Source: Paludibacter propionicigenes WB4
Lineage (GTDB): Bacteria; Bacteroidota; Bacteroidia; Bacteroidales; Paludibacteraceae
DNA: 64,000 nt
Direction: 5' to 3'
Assembly (NCBI RefSeq): GCF_000183135.1
Contig: NC_014734.1
Span: 372,001-436,000, forward strand
The translations under genes were made by a program, and so were the position numbers. The notes under the pieces were generated by a model. That model was not told where the DNA came from. It saw only the letters and a program-made list of their open reading frames with translations, and did no database searches. Positions 40,136 through 49,056 of the stretch are shown here, in pieces; the first letter of the stretch is position 1, and each line of letters begins with the position of its first letter.

Positions 40136-42097
40136 ATGAAAAGACCATTATTTTTTGGTGCGTTGCTGTTTTCCGCTTTACTGGGAACTCAGCCAACCAT
40201 TTCTCAAACACTGAACATGCAGGTTGATGTGAAAAAAGTGGGCTCGCCCATTCAGTCAACCATGTATGGTATTTTTTTTGAAGATATTAATTACGGAGCC
40301 GATGGCGGATTGTATGCCGAAATGATCAAAAACCGCTCTTTCGAGTTTCCACAAAGCCTGCTTGGATGGACAAGTTTCGGAAAAGTAGAAGTGCGCGACG
40401 ACAAACCGGCATTTACGAACAACCCGCATTTCGTCCGACTACACGAAGCAGGTCATAGCGATAAGCAAACAGGACTGGACAACGAAGGTTTCTTTGGCGT
40501 AGCTGTGAAGCAGAATGCCACTTACCGCTTTTCGGTTTGGGCTCGATTGCCCGAAGCAGGAGCCGGAAGCATCAGGGTGGAACTGATCGATGGTGCAAGC
40601 AACGTACTGGTCAAGGAAAATCTGACATTTGACTCCAAGGAATGGAAAAAATATCAGGTGATTTTAAAAGCTCCCAAAACTGAAGCCAAAGCACGTTTGC
40701 GCATTTTCCTGACATCCAAAGCTGCGGTTGATTTGGATCATGTGTCGCTTTTCCCTGTCGATACATGGAAAGGACGTGAAAACGGATTACGCAAAGACCT
40801 GGCGCAGGCATTGTATGACTTGCACCCCGGTGTGTTTCGCTTTCCCGGCGGATGTATTGTGGAAGGTACCGATTTGGAAACACGCTATCAGTGGAAAAAT
40901 ACCGTTGGTCAGGTTGAAAACCGTAAGCTGAACGAAAACCGCTGGCAGTACACTTTTACGCACCGTTTCTTCCCCGATTATTTTCAAACCTACGGCATGG
41001 GCTTTTTTGAATTGTTCCAGTTGTCCGAAGATATTGGAGCCGAACCTCTGCCGGTGTTGAGCTGCGGACTGGCTTGTCAGTTTCAGAACAAAGACGAAAA
41101 AGCACACGCTTCTGTCAAAGAACTTGACCCTTATATACAGGATGCACTTGATCTGATAGAATTTGCCAACGGAGATGTTACCACCAAATGGGGCAAACTA
41201 CGCGCCGATATGGGTCACCCTGCACCGTTTAATCTAAAAGTGATGGCTGTTGGTAATGAGCAGTGGGGTACGCTTTATCCTGAACGACTGGAGCCTTTTA
41301 TCAAAGCTATTCGTGCAAAATATCCGACTTTCAAAATTATCGGATCGGCTGGACCAAGCCCCGATGGTAAAGATTTTGAGTTTGGTTGGAAAGAAATGAA
41401 ACGTCTGAAAACCGACTTGGTAGATGAGCATTATTACAAAGATCCGAAATGGTTTTTGACTAACGCTACCCGCTATGATGCTTACGATCGCAAAGGTCCA
41501 AAGGTATTTGCCGGCGAGTATGCCTGCCATGTTCAGAGCGTGAAGAATAATTTTGAATCGGCTTTGTGTGAAGCTGCTTTCATGACCGGTTTTGAGCGTA
41601 ATGCCGATTTAGTTCAGATGTGTACCTATGCTCCGTTGTTTGCTCATGTGGATGGTTACCAGTGGCGTCCGGATCTGATTTGGTTTGATAACCTGCGCAG
41701 TGTTCGGTCTGTGAATTATTACGTGCAGCAACTTTATGGAATGAATAAAGGCACAAATGTGTTGCCACTTACAATAAATAATCAACCAGTGACCGGTAAA
41801 GACGGACTTTATGCCACTGCGGCATGGGACAAAACGGCGAAGGCGTACATAATCAAAGTAGCCAATACAAGTGACAAAGAGCAATCGGTGAGTATAACGC
41901 TAGCGGGTCTAAAAAAAGGCGTTGCTTTTGCCAAAAGCACTTGTACAAAGTTGCATTCTCCCGATTTGGATATGGAAAATACGCTGGACAATCCTTACGC
42001 GGTTGTACCGGTAGAAACTCCCGTGACCTTGGAAGGCAATGTGCTTAATGTTAAGCTGGAAAGTAAAACCTTTGCGGTTTACAGGTTGCAGAATTAA
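40136..42097 (+). CDS. Glycoside hydrolase family 51, alpha-L-arabinofuranosidase
   Basis: The 653-residue product has a signal peptide (~1-24, 'TISQ') and the family-51 start 'MYGIFFEDINYGADGGLYAEM'. A CBM4-like jelly roll follows (~75-205), then the catalytic barrel with 'FRFPGGCIVEG' (235-245), acid/base E375 in 'AVGNEQWG' and nucleophile E461 in 'FAGEYACHV'. A C-terminal beta domain ends at 653. It cleaves arabinose side chains from arabinoxylan or arabinan with retention. It lies divergent from GH3 and is probably secreted to the periplasm. It ends at a strong terminator. Confidence 0.93.
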   Translation: MKRPLFFGALLFSALLGTQPTISQTLNMQVDVKKVGSPIQSTMYGIFFEDINYGADGGLYAEMIKNRSFEFPQSLLGWTSFGKVEVRDDKPAFTNNPHFVRLHEAGHSDKQTGLDNEGFFGVAVKQNATYRFSVWARLPEAGAGSIRVELIDGASNVLVKENLTFDSKEWKKYQVILKAPKTEAKARLRIFLTSKAAVDLDHVSLFPVDTWKGRENGLRKDLAQALYDLHPGVFRFPGGCIVEGTDLETRYQWKNTVGQVENRKLNENRWQYTFTHRFFPDYFQTYGMGFFELFQLSEDIGAEPLPVLSCGLACQFQNKDEKAHASVKELDPYIQDALDLIEFANGDVTTKWGKLRADMGHPAPFNLKVMAVGNEQWGTLYPERLEPFIKAIRAKYPTFKIIGSAGPSPDGKDFEFGWKEMKRLKTDLVDEHYYKDPKWFLTNATRYDAYDRKGPKVFAGEYACHVQSVKNNFESALCEAAFMTGFERNADLVQMCTYAPLFAHVDGYQWRPDLIWFDNLRSVRSVNYYVQQLYGMNKGTNVLPLTINNQPVTGKDGLYATAAWDKTAKAYIIKVANTSDKEQSVSITLAGLKKGVAFAKSTCTKLHSPDLDMENTLDNPYAVVPVETPVTLEGNVLNVKLESKTFAVYRLQN

Positions 42098-42127
42098 TTT
42101 TGCTGATAAACAAATCATTGAATAAGA

Positions 42128-42170
42128 AAAAAGCAGGTGAACCGGTTCTGGTTCACCTGCTTTTGCTTTT
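42128..42170. terminator. Bidirectional terminator between GH51 and DUF4407 genes
   Basis: AAAAGCAGGTGAACC and GGTTCACCTGCTTTT form a perfect 15-bp stem with a 7-nt loop and T/A-rich flanks. Confidence 0.9.
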
Positions 42171-42194
42171 GGAGAAAAGGGTAGGAGAGTGGTT

Positions 42195-43160
42195 TTACTG
42201 TTTCTTTACCAAATCATTCATAACATCTCTTTTTACATTAAGCTGATGTTCCACCACCAGGTCGTAGTCGCAGGTTACGTCTTTTGTTTTGCTCACCACC
42301 ACCAGCAATTCAAGCGCCAGAATAAACGTGAACAACAGGAAGTAAAAAACTCCGGCCAGCGCTTCTGAACTAATCAGTACTATCATGGCTTTGAGTTCTT
42401 CCAAAAAGCCTGCATTTGCTTCCAGCTCTTTTCTGACTGTTACCTCTACATTGATTTTCTGGTTGTATAATTCGTCAAGCCTGCTCCTGCATTTATCTAT
42501 CGTAGCGGTGTTCGATTTTATTTGTTCTATTCTCGTATTGGCTACATGCTGCGTCGATACTATGGTCTTGGTGTTGGTGGTTTTGGTGCCATCCTGATTT
42601 ACGACAGGATTTTTCTCGGTAGTTACGTTTGTAACAGCAATGGTTGGTCTTTTGGCCACTTCATCATTGAGCTTGGAATTAATCACATCCAACGAATCAA
42701 TGATCATATTCAATTTATTGATTTCAAGTTGCATGGTTTTCTGCCGTTTGCCCGAAATTTCGTTTATCTTATCGGCCCGTATGTCCACCAGCACTTTTTC
42801 CACATCGTTTTTGAAAATAATCTGATCCAATATCGTAGAGCCTATCAGTGCCATCAGTATGGCAAGCAGTGTTCTGAATCGCACGATCCATTTGTTTTTA
42901 CCCACCGTCAGTATCACCTGCCGCTCTATCTGGATAACGATAATCATAAATATCAATGCTGTCAGGGCACAGCCCCACCACGTATGTACCGAGAGGTATC
43001 TTTGGGCAAATGTGTATCCGGTAGCACCCCAAATAAACAACAGAATAAGAATGGAGGAAGCATACTTCTTTAAAGCTTTATAGCTTGCTTCGCTACAGTT
43101 TTTTAGTATATCGGGATTCCAACCGACTATGAAACATTTAAATCTTGTCCAACCGTTCAT
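42195..43160 (-). CDS. DUF4407 membrane protein
   Basis: The 321-residue product matches the DUF4407 layout. Three N-terminal membrane helices (~30-110; 'YASSILILLFIWGATGYTFA', 'ALTALIFMIIVIQIERQVIL', 'LLAILMALIGSTILDQIIF') lead to a long central segment (~125-255) predicted as coiled coil with a Thr/Lys-rich insertion ('GTKTTNTKTIVST'). A fourth helix (~265-290, 'AGVFYFLLFTFILALELLVV') and a short cytoplasmic tail close the protein. The family's function is unknown. It is separated by only 3 bp from the upstream small soluble gene, with which it forms an operon. Confidence 0.85.
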   Translation of the reverse strand: MNGWTRFKCFIVGWNPDILKNCSEASYKALKKYASSILILLFIWGATGYTFAQRYLSVHTWWGCALTALIFMIIVIQIERQVILTVGKNKWIVRFRTLLAILMALIGSTILDQIIFKNDVEKVLVDIRADKINEISGKRQKTMQLEINKLNMIIDSLDVINSKLNDEVAKRPTIAVTNVTTEKNPVVNQDGTKTTNTKTIVSTQHVANTRIEQIKSNTATIDKCRSRLDELYNQKINVEVTVRKELEANAGFLEELKAMIVLISSEALAGVFYFLLFTFILALELLVVVSKTKDVTCDYDLVVEHQLNVKRDVMNDLVKKQ

Positions 43161-43163
43161 AGC

Positions 43164-43724
43164 TTATCTTTTTATGTTTAATGTTTCGAGCGATAATGCA
43201 GCCAGTCCTCGTAAGAATCCTCGTTCGTAAGATAGTAGCATCCCTATCATATAATCTTCTTCTTTTTCAAGATCTTCTTCCATTTTTATCACTTCTTTCA
43301 GATGTTCCGTCAGCATACTTTTCTGATTTTTGAGTAGTTCCACAATGTCAACCAACCCTGCTTGCGAACGTGAGCTGATATGAAAATCGGTTCGGTTCAG
43401 ATTATCGGTATAGGTTTGTTTTGTCTGTTTGAAAATTACTTTCAGGTTGCTGACGATCAATTTTTTATTCATATCGCGGTACGATATATCCGGATTACTC
43501 AATGCATCTTCGTATCCTCTGCTTTCAAAGTCGAACTGAAGGTATTTGTAGATTTCATCAATAGGTAGCTCGGCAGATAAACTTTTGTTGGTGGAACTGA
43601 AATCTCCATTGTTTAATAAATTTTGCTCACTTGTATCCACAGAGTTCGGTTCGTCCGACTGTTGTTCAGATTCTTTAAACTGTTCATCGGAATTTTTTCT
43701 TTTAAATACATCAAATAATCCCAT
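43164..43724 (-). CDS. Hypothetical soluble protein, operon partner of DUF4407
   Basis: The 186-residue product starts 'MGLFDVFKRKNS', a short amphipathic and basic beginning often seen in proteins that sit on membranes. An acidic, Ser/Asn/Gln-rich low-complexity linker (residues 12-55) follows, then a helical domain (~60-186) with no signal peptide. I do not recognise the family. Its gene directly precedes the DUF4407 gene with a 3-bp gap, so the two products probably act together at the inner membrane. Confidence 0.6.
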   Translation of the reverse strand: MGLFDVFKRKNSDEQFKESEQQSDEPNSVDTSEQNLLNNGDFSSTNKSLSAELPIDEIYKYLQFDFESRGYEDALSNPDISYRDMNKKLIVSNLKVIFKQTKQTYTDNLNRTDFHISSRSQAGLVDIVELLKNQKSMLTEHLKEVIKMEEDLEKEEDYMIGMLLSYERGFLRGLAALSLETLNIKR

Positions 43725-43906
43725 ATTGTTTCTGATTTTTATTGTTTTTGATTATAGAGTTGGTATTGTATATAAACGCTCAATCTGCTGATATTATTAC
43801 AAATAGAAAAAGCGATATATTTGTTAGTCACCTTTTGCGTCACGATTGATTATTAGACGCAGGTTTTGTTTAAAGGTTACAGTAAGCTGAAGTGAAATAA
43901 AGCAGA

Positions 43907-43951
43907 ATACCCCGATTGACCGTATTTTCATCAGTCAAATCGGGGTATTTA
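43907..43951 (-). terminator. Hairpin after the NlpC/P60 gene
   Basis: AATACCCCGATTGAC and GTCAAATCGGGGTATT pair with a single bulge around a 13-nt loop, 46 bp beyond the stop of the minus-strand NlpC/P60 gene. The T-run is weak. Confidence 0.6.
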
Positions 43952-43996
43952 ATACTGTTGAAGCTTTGTAGGTTCTGAGCATAAATGAATCAGAGT

Positions 43997-44527
43997 TTAT
44001 CGGACTCTTCCTCCACAAACCCAGGTTCTAAGGAAATAGTTCTCGTCCAAACTGCTAACAATAACACCTTTGGAAGTAGAAGCATGAATAAACTTATTAT
44101 CTTTCAAATAAATGCCTACGTGGTTAACGGTTGATTTGCTCTTGCCACTCGTATTGAAAAACACCAAATCGCCTTCCCTGATTTTGTTTCGGTTGATTTT
44201 TTCGCAGTTTTTCTTCAACATGGCAGAAGAGTTTCGTTCAAGTACCTTGTTATAAACGGTTTTATAAATGCTGAATACTAAAAAGGAACAGTCTGTACCT
44301 TTGCGTGATGTTCCTCCGTCTACGTGAGGGGTGTGCAACCACGAAGCCGCTTCTTTGTAAAGCGCAATATTATCGCTCCGCTCTTTAGTCAGTCCCAACG
44401 CGTCATATACTTCCTTGTTGCGTTTGTTTTCCAGATGTCGGGTTGAACTACAGCCGAAGAGCAACAGCGTGATGAAAACCGGAAATATGTGGCGAAAAGG
44501 GTTGGCTTGCGGTATCTGTACTTTCAT
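43997..44527 (-). CDS. NlpC/P60 family lipoprotein peptidase
   Basis: The 176-residue product has a lipoprotein signal with Cys26 ('LLLFGC') and an NlpC/P60 domain (~55-170). The catalytic Cys80 is in 'GTDCSFLVFSIY', the His136 in 'VNHVGIYL' and the third polar residue His148 in 'FIHASTSKGV'. Such enzymes cut D-Glu-diaminopimelate bonds in peptidoglycan stem peptides. The lipid anchor would place it at the inner face of the outer membrane. It lies 36 bp after a DUF2059 gene in the same direction, and the pair may be co-transcribed. Confidence 0.9.
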   Translation of the reverse strand: MKVQIPQANPFRHIFPVFITLLLFGCSSTRHLENKRNKEVYDALGLTKERSDNIALYKEAASWLHTPHVDGGTSRKGTDCSFLVFSIYKTVYNKVLERNSSAMLKKNCEKINRNKIREGDLVFFNTSGKSKSTVNHVGIYLKDNKFIHASTSKGVIVSSLDENYFLRTWVCGGRVR

Positions 44528-44563
44528 ACAAATCGTATTATTGGAGCTTCAAGAAGCGATGTT

Positions 44564-45013
44564 TTATTCCTCGTTGCTATTTGCTTTTTTCTGCAACTCA
44601 GGCAGATATTCTTTTAGCACCTTTGTCATTATTTCGTTGGTAATTCCCGGGGTAGTATTTACATATTTCTGCCCTACAGGCGACTTGTAAAATTCAATCA
44701 GTTTATTGATTTCTTCCCGTGAGTAGTTTTTGTCGTACAATTTCACCTTGTCTTCAGTTACCATATCAATAATCATCTTGGTCATTTGCCTCAGCATATT
44801 GATTGTTTCCTGCGATTTTGCTTTCGCCTCTGCATCCATCGGCTGATTGCGTTTATGAATAAACATGGGCGCTAATGAATCGAAGCTTTTCAGTACTGCC
44901 GAATCTTGTCTCATAAGTTGGAATAACTCACGGATAGACTCTTGTTTTGTTTGCGAATAAGCGCTCGTAAGCAATCCGAAACAAAAAAACAATGCGAATG
45001 TTACCTTTTTCAT
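44564..45013 (-). CDS. DUF2059 secreted protein
   Basis: The 149-residue product has a signal peptide (~1-20, 'TSAYSQ'). Its C-terminal half carries the DUF2059 pattern 'YDKNYSREEINKLIEFYKSPVGQKYVNTTPGITNEIM' (~95-130). The family is helical and periplasmic, with no known function. It is first in a probable two-gene unit with NlpC/P60. The 338 bp upstream contain no gene and no motif I can name. Confidence 0.85.
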   Translation of the reverse strand: MKKVTFALFFCFGLLTSAYSQTKQESIRELFQLMRQDSAVLKSFDSLAPMFIHKRNQPMDAEAKAKSQETINMLRQMTKMIIDMVTEDKVKLYDKNYSREEINKLIEFYKSPVGQKYVNTTPGITNEIMTKVLKEYLPELQKKANSNEE

Positions 45014-45351
45014 GATTTTGTAGTTTTAAATTGTAAGGAAAATATAACGTTATGAAAATCCGATAATATCCTTTATTTATAAAACACGACGTAACCCGCT
45101 ATTTACCAAATTGTCCTGAATACAGTCTCAAAAATGTACTGGCTGATTTGATTCTTTCACACCCCAAATCTACTAACTATTTTTATTGTAACCAAAGATT
45201 TGTATATAAACTTTAAATAAAATTTGAAAAACTTTGGTCAGTTCGATTTAGTTGTCAGAAAGTGTTATATGATTTAAATTTTAGATGAAAATACTGTAGA
45301 ATGATAATCGTTGACAATCCGACAAAATCAGAGATGGTGGGAATATTGAAA

Positions 45352-47967
45352 CTACAAATTGAATTTGCAAATCAAGAGAATTTCACGGGGATTGAGGTAA
45401 TATTTGTACGAAAATACATCCAATTGGTTGACTACGGTGTAGCTGTATTCTTTCGTATTCAATAAATTGTTGAGCTTCAGTTCAGCCTCAAACTTTTTGC
45501 GTTTGTAACGCGCACCTGCATCGAAGAGCTGTATGTTTTTATAATTATCCTTGCTTATTTCACGACGGTTGAAATCCATTTTTCCATAGATTATCAGCTG
45601 ATCAACAGGACTGTATGACATGGAGATGTTATGCGATTGCTGGTGATAAGTGGTAGTGAAATTGGTTGCTTGTTGTGAAGACAGACTATAATTCATAGAA
45701 TAACTTATTTCCAGTTGTTTGGAAATTTGTGTCTTTACATCGGGTGAAATTGAGAAATTGGTAGAATTGATATCCGTTTTGATTCCCTGGCGTACTTGAA
45801 AACCGGTTGATATGCCGTAGGTGGATTGTAGAGAAAGTGTGGTTCCGATGGCGGTAAATACTTTGCTGGCATTGCCCAAAAATGAGATGTTTTTTGTTGT
45901 ATTTTCATCTGCCACGGCGGATGTATTCACCCCAACATTGGTTGTTCCGGTGTTCACTGTCTGACTACTCAGAATATTACGTTTAACAGCACCGTATGAA
46001 ACCGAATAGTTGGAGAAAAACAGCTCCACAGGTTTTTTAAACTCAAAATTCAATCGGGAAGAAAAGTTACTACTTTTTGCCAAAATGCCGGATTTGGCGG
46101 TCTGCTGGTTATAAGACGTTTGTATGGGATTCACCACAAAATCTGTTATATCGCCAATGCTGTTATTAATTCCGGAGTTAAACTCCAGCTTGGTGAATGC
46201 TGAGAAGATATAGTGTCCTTCAATTTTCGGACTAAAGAAAGGCATATTGTAATAAAAATCGGCATTTGGGTTTAATCGATTCAGGTAGGCTAAATTGTAA
46301 AAATTCACCGGTAGCCCGATGCTAAATCCATACCTTTGATTTAGCGACTGCAAACGATATATAGGCGAAATGGATGTTGTAATTTTTAGTCCCTGATTCC
46401 GATTAATTATGGAGCTATCGCCCCGCTGAAGTTGAGTATAAACCCGATCGTAGTCAGCATTTAATGCAAGTGCCAGACTGAGTTGTGATACCCGGCTTAA
46501 ATCATAGCCAAAAGAAGTGCTGTTGGTAGTTGCAAATGTAGTTCCTTTTCCTGCCTGATAGAATTCGCCCGAAACACCCGGCACGCCTGTTATGGATAAC
46601 CGATTATCCGGCATGTCACTGTAATTAACCTGTGAAGCAAAGTTGTACTGCTTTTTCTTGGTTCTTTTTATCAAAGTAAAACGATTTTGAATTCCCGTCA
46701 GATTGTTCGTAACATTTTGTTGAATGGAATTACCGCCCGTAATCACACCGAAACGATTATCTACATTGCTTGCCAAAAAGGTTATAGCATTGTCGAGGTA
46801 AATTTTCGGACTGTTGACCTGCAAATATGCGGTTGCTTTCAGCGAGTTTTTCAAATATTGAGGTGCTTGTGTTTCCTTTATTTCAACGTTGCTATTGTTT
46901 ACAAAATAATTTGAGGTTGTTTCTGACTGAAATTGCTTTTGATCACGTGTATAATCTGCATTAATTCTCCAAATAACATTTTCGTTTACTTTAATCACCG
47001 AATTGAGCGAAGCCATCAAGTCGTTTTTTTGTTGGAATCGGTTAGCAGTTAAAGGAGGTGATGACGACAGATCGGAATTCATCAGTCCGTTCATCACGTT
47101 AGTAATATTATCGTTTTGATAAAAGCCTATAACCTCGTTCGAGAGGGAACTCCCGTAATTATTAGCCTTTAATGTACCAATAAACTGAACTTTTTTGGCA
47201 AATGTCATTCCGGTCAGTACACCGTGATAAAGCACATCATCTCCCCTGAATCCACCTCCAAGCTCGGCAGTTCCAAGTAGTCGCATTTTGGCTTCCTTGG
47301 TTAGTTTCAGATTCAGGGCTACTTTATCGCTATACTCTTTGCCTTGCAGTTGTTTTACATCCTGAAAGTTTTCAATCATTTCCACCCGGTTTACATCTTT
47401 TGCCTGAATATTACGCGAAGCAAGGGTGTATTTCCCTCCCAACATATCCAGTCCTTCGATGTTGAACTTGCTGATGTCCTTACCCTGATAAGCAATTTTT
47501 CCATCGCTATTCACATTTATACCCGGCATTTTTTTGATAACATCCTCTATCGAGCGATCACCCGCAGTTTTGAAGGAACCGACATTAAACGACACCGTAT
47601 CGCTTTTATGAATTACCGCGGGGGCAGCAACACTGACTTCGCGCAACATCAAGGTTTTTGAACTCAAAGACACGTTTAATTGCTGCGATCGGTTTGACGC
47701 AATTTTTATTTTGCTGTTGTAAGAGATATGCTGAAAATTGAGGGTTAACGCCCCCGATTGATTTTCAAATCCCAGATTGTACTTGCCTAATTTGTTTGTG
47801 GTAGAGAAAGCAATCATTTTTTGATTCAACAATGCTTTTACCACCACCCCTTCTACCGGCGAATGTGTAATGCTATCGCTCACAGTTCCGCTAATTTCGG
47901 TTTTCTGCGCAAACAGAGAATGACTGAAAAGAACCAGAAAACAAATGAACGACAGCTTATTACGCAT
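45352..47967 (-). CDS. Outer-membrane beta-barrel with CarboxypepD_reg-like and plug domains
   Basis: The 871-residue product has a signal peptide (~1-20), then a carboxypeptidase-regulatory-like beta-sandwich (~22-105, 'ISGTVSDSITHSPVEGVVV'). A TonB-receptor-plug-like domain follows (~110-215, 'DRSIEDVIKKMPGINVNSDGKI' and 'VEMIENFQDV'). A large barrel of amphipathic strands runs from ~230 to the terminal 'LLICKFNL'. It resembles TonB-dependent receptors without a clear TonB box. It is the last gene of the locus starting with blaI and follows a GLPGLI gene by 43 bp, a frequent pairing in Bacteroidota. Its cargo is unknown. Confidence 0.82.
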   Translation of the reverse strand: MRNKLSFICFLVLFSHSLFAQKTEISGTVSDSITHSPVEGVVVKALLNQKMIAFSTTNKLGKYNLGFENQSGALTLNFQHISYNSKIKIASNRSQQLNVSLSSKTLMLREVSVAAPAVIHKSDTVSFNVGSFKTAGDRSIEDVIKKMPGINVNSDGKIAYQGKDISKFNIEGLDMLGGKYTLASRNIQAKDVNRVEMIENFQDVKQLQGKEYSDKVALNLKLTKEAKMRLLGTAELGGGFRGDDVLYHGVLTGMTFAKKVQFIGTLKANNYGSSLSNEVIGFYQNDNITNVMNGLMNSDLSSSPPLTANRFQQKNDLMASLNSVIKVNENVIWRINADYTRDQKQFQSETTSNYFVNNSNVEIKETQAPQYLKNSLKATAYLQVNSPKIYLDNAITFLASNVDNRFGVITGGNSIQQNVTNNLTGIQNRFTLIKRTKKKQYNFASQVNYSDMPDNRLSITGVPGVSGEFYQAGKGTTFATTNSTSFGYDLSRVSQLSLALALNADYDRVYTQLQRGDSSIINRNQGLKITTSISPIYRLQSLNQRYGFSIGLPVNFYNLAYLNRLNPNADFYYNMPFFSPKIEGHYIFSAFTKLEFNSGINNSIGDITDFVVNPIQTSYNQQTAKSGILAKSSNFSSRLNFEFKKPVELFFSNYSVSYGAVKRNILSSQTVNTGTTNVGVNTSAVADENTTKNISFLGNASKVFTAIGTTLSLQSTYGISTGFQVRQGIKTDINSTNFSISPDVKTQISKQLEISYSMNYSLSSQQATNFTTTYHQQSHNISMSYSPVDQLIIYGKMDFNRREISKDNYKNIQLFDAGARYKRKKFEAELKLNNLLNTKEYSYTVVNQLDVFSYKYYLNPREILLICKFNL

Positions 47968-48010
47968 ACTTATTCAAGATAGGGCTATTGACAAAACGGG
48001 GTTGTTACTA

Positions 48011-48910
48011 CTATTCGAGTTCCAGCGGAGAATACTTAATTTTGTTAACTCCCCGAGCCGAAGTTCGTTTGTTATTGATCTGTATCACATTCAAATTTTT
48101 ATTAACACTAATTGATTTTATCTGCGCCATGGGTATATTCTTCATCGGATCTTCTTCGAATTTATTCTTGTTTTTGATAAACTGATCACGACTGATTTTT
48201 AATTGTGTAATATTCTTATCCAAGTAAATAGGGCGATCCGATTTTCGAATCGAAATGGCCTCGAAGGTATGAGTTCCTGTGGCATCACTGGCTTTCAGTA
48301 TCAGTCCCGGTAATCCGTAAAGTTTCCACGGACCGTCACTGATAGCAATTTCGGGTGCATACCACGTCGTCCATTCTCTGCCGCCAAACTTGGCAACAGC
48401 TTTGTTGCATTCGTATCCGCAAATCTTTAGTGTACTATCCTGTAATGTCCATTTGCGGTCAACTTTATTTTCCGCGTAAATATAATCTTCAGGGATTATG
48501 TCATCGGTAACGATCATTTTTTCCTTGGGATAATTTTTGATAATCACCGGTGTGAACATATATTTTACCATCGAATAGTACTTTTCATTTAATTTTTTTA
48601 AGCTATCTGCCGGTAAGTCGGTCGAAGTGTAGATGATACTATCTTTCTTGAAAGAGTTCCAATCCCAAAATTTGGAAGTAGAGCTGTTGGCTTGCAAAAT
48701 GGTAGTATAAGTCTGAAGTTCTTTCTCGTTGGTCGTACTTTCAAGCAGGGGTACATTCAACCTGTAACTGTAAATACATTCAATCAATGCTTTATCAATC
48801 GAAGTAGCAGCCTGAGGATCTGTCTTAAAGGACGATTGTGCTGTCGCGGTAGATATACTTATAGTCAATAGAAAAGTTGTGATTGCTAACAGGATTTGTT
48901 TTGTTTTCAT
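48011..48910 (-). CDS. GLPGLI family protein
   Basis: The 299-residue product has a signal peptide (~1-24, 'STATAQ') and the family hallmark in 'WKLYGLPGLILKASD' (~195-209), together with 'YECNKAVAKFGGREWTTWYAPEI' upstream of it. GLPGLI proteins are periplasmic or surface proteins of unknown function, commonly encoded next to a carboxypeptidase-regulatory beta-barrel protein, as here. The pair probably forms a surface assembly. That is inference. Confidence 0.9.
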   Translation of the reverse strand: MKTKQILLAITTFLLTISISTATAQSSFKTDPQAATSIDKALIECIYSYRLNVPLLESTTNEKELQTYTTILQANSSTSKFWDWNSFKKDSIIYTSTDLPADSLKKLNEKYYSMVKYMFTPVIIKNYPKEKMIVTDDIIPEDYIYAENKVDRKWTLQDSTLKICGYECNKAVAKFGGREWTTWYAPEIAISDGPWKLYGLPGLILKASDATGTHTFEAISIRKSDRPIYLDKNITQLKISRDQFIKNKNKFEEDPMKNIPMAQIKSISVNKNLNVIQINNKRTSARGVNKIKYSPLELE

Positions 48911-49056
48911 GGCGTTTTTGATTCTTTGGTGTGGATTCTTATACTCAAAATGTATTATGTATAGAGCTTCTAAGAGAGCGTGTTATAAGCAAGTTTTGCT
49001 TTCTTTCCAGCATTCAATTCTTTTGTCCTTTAGTGTATATATCGACAAATTGCCTT

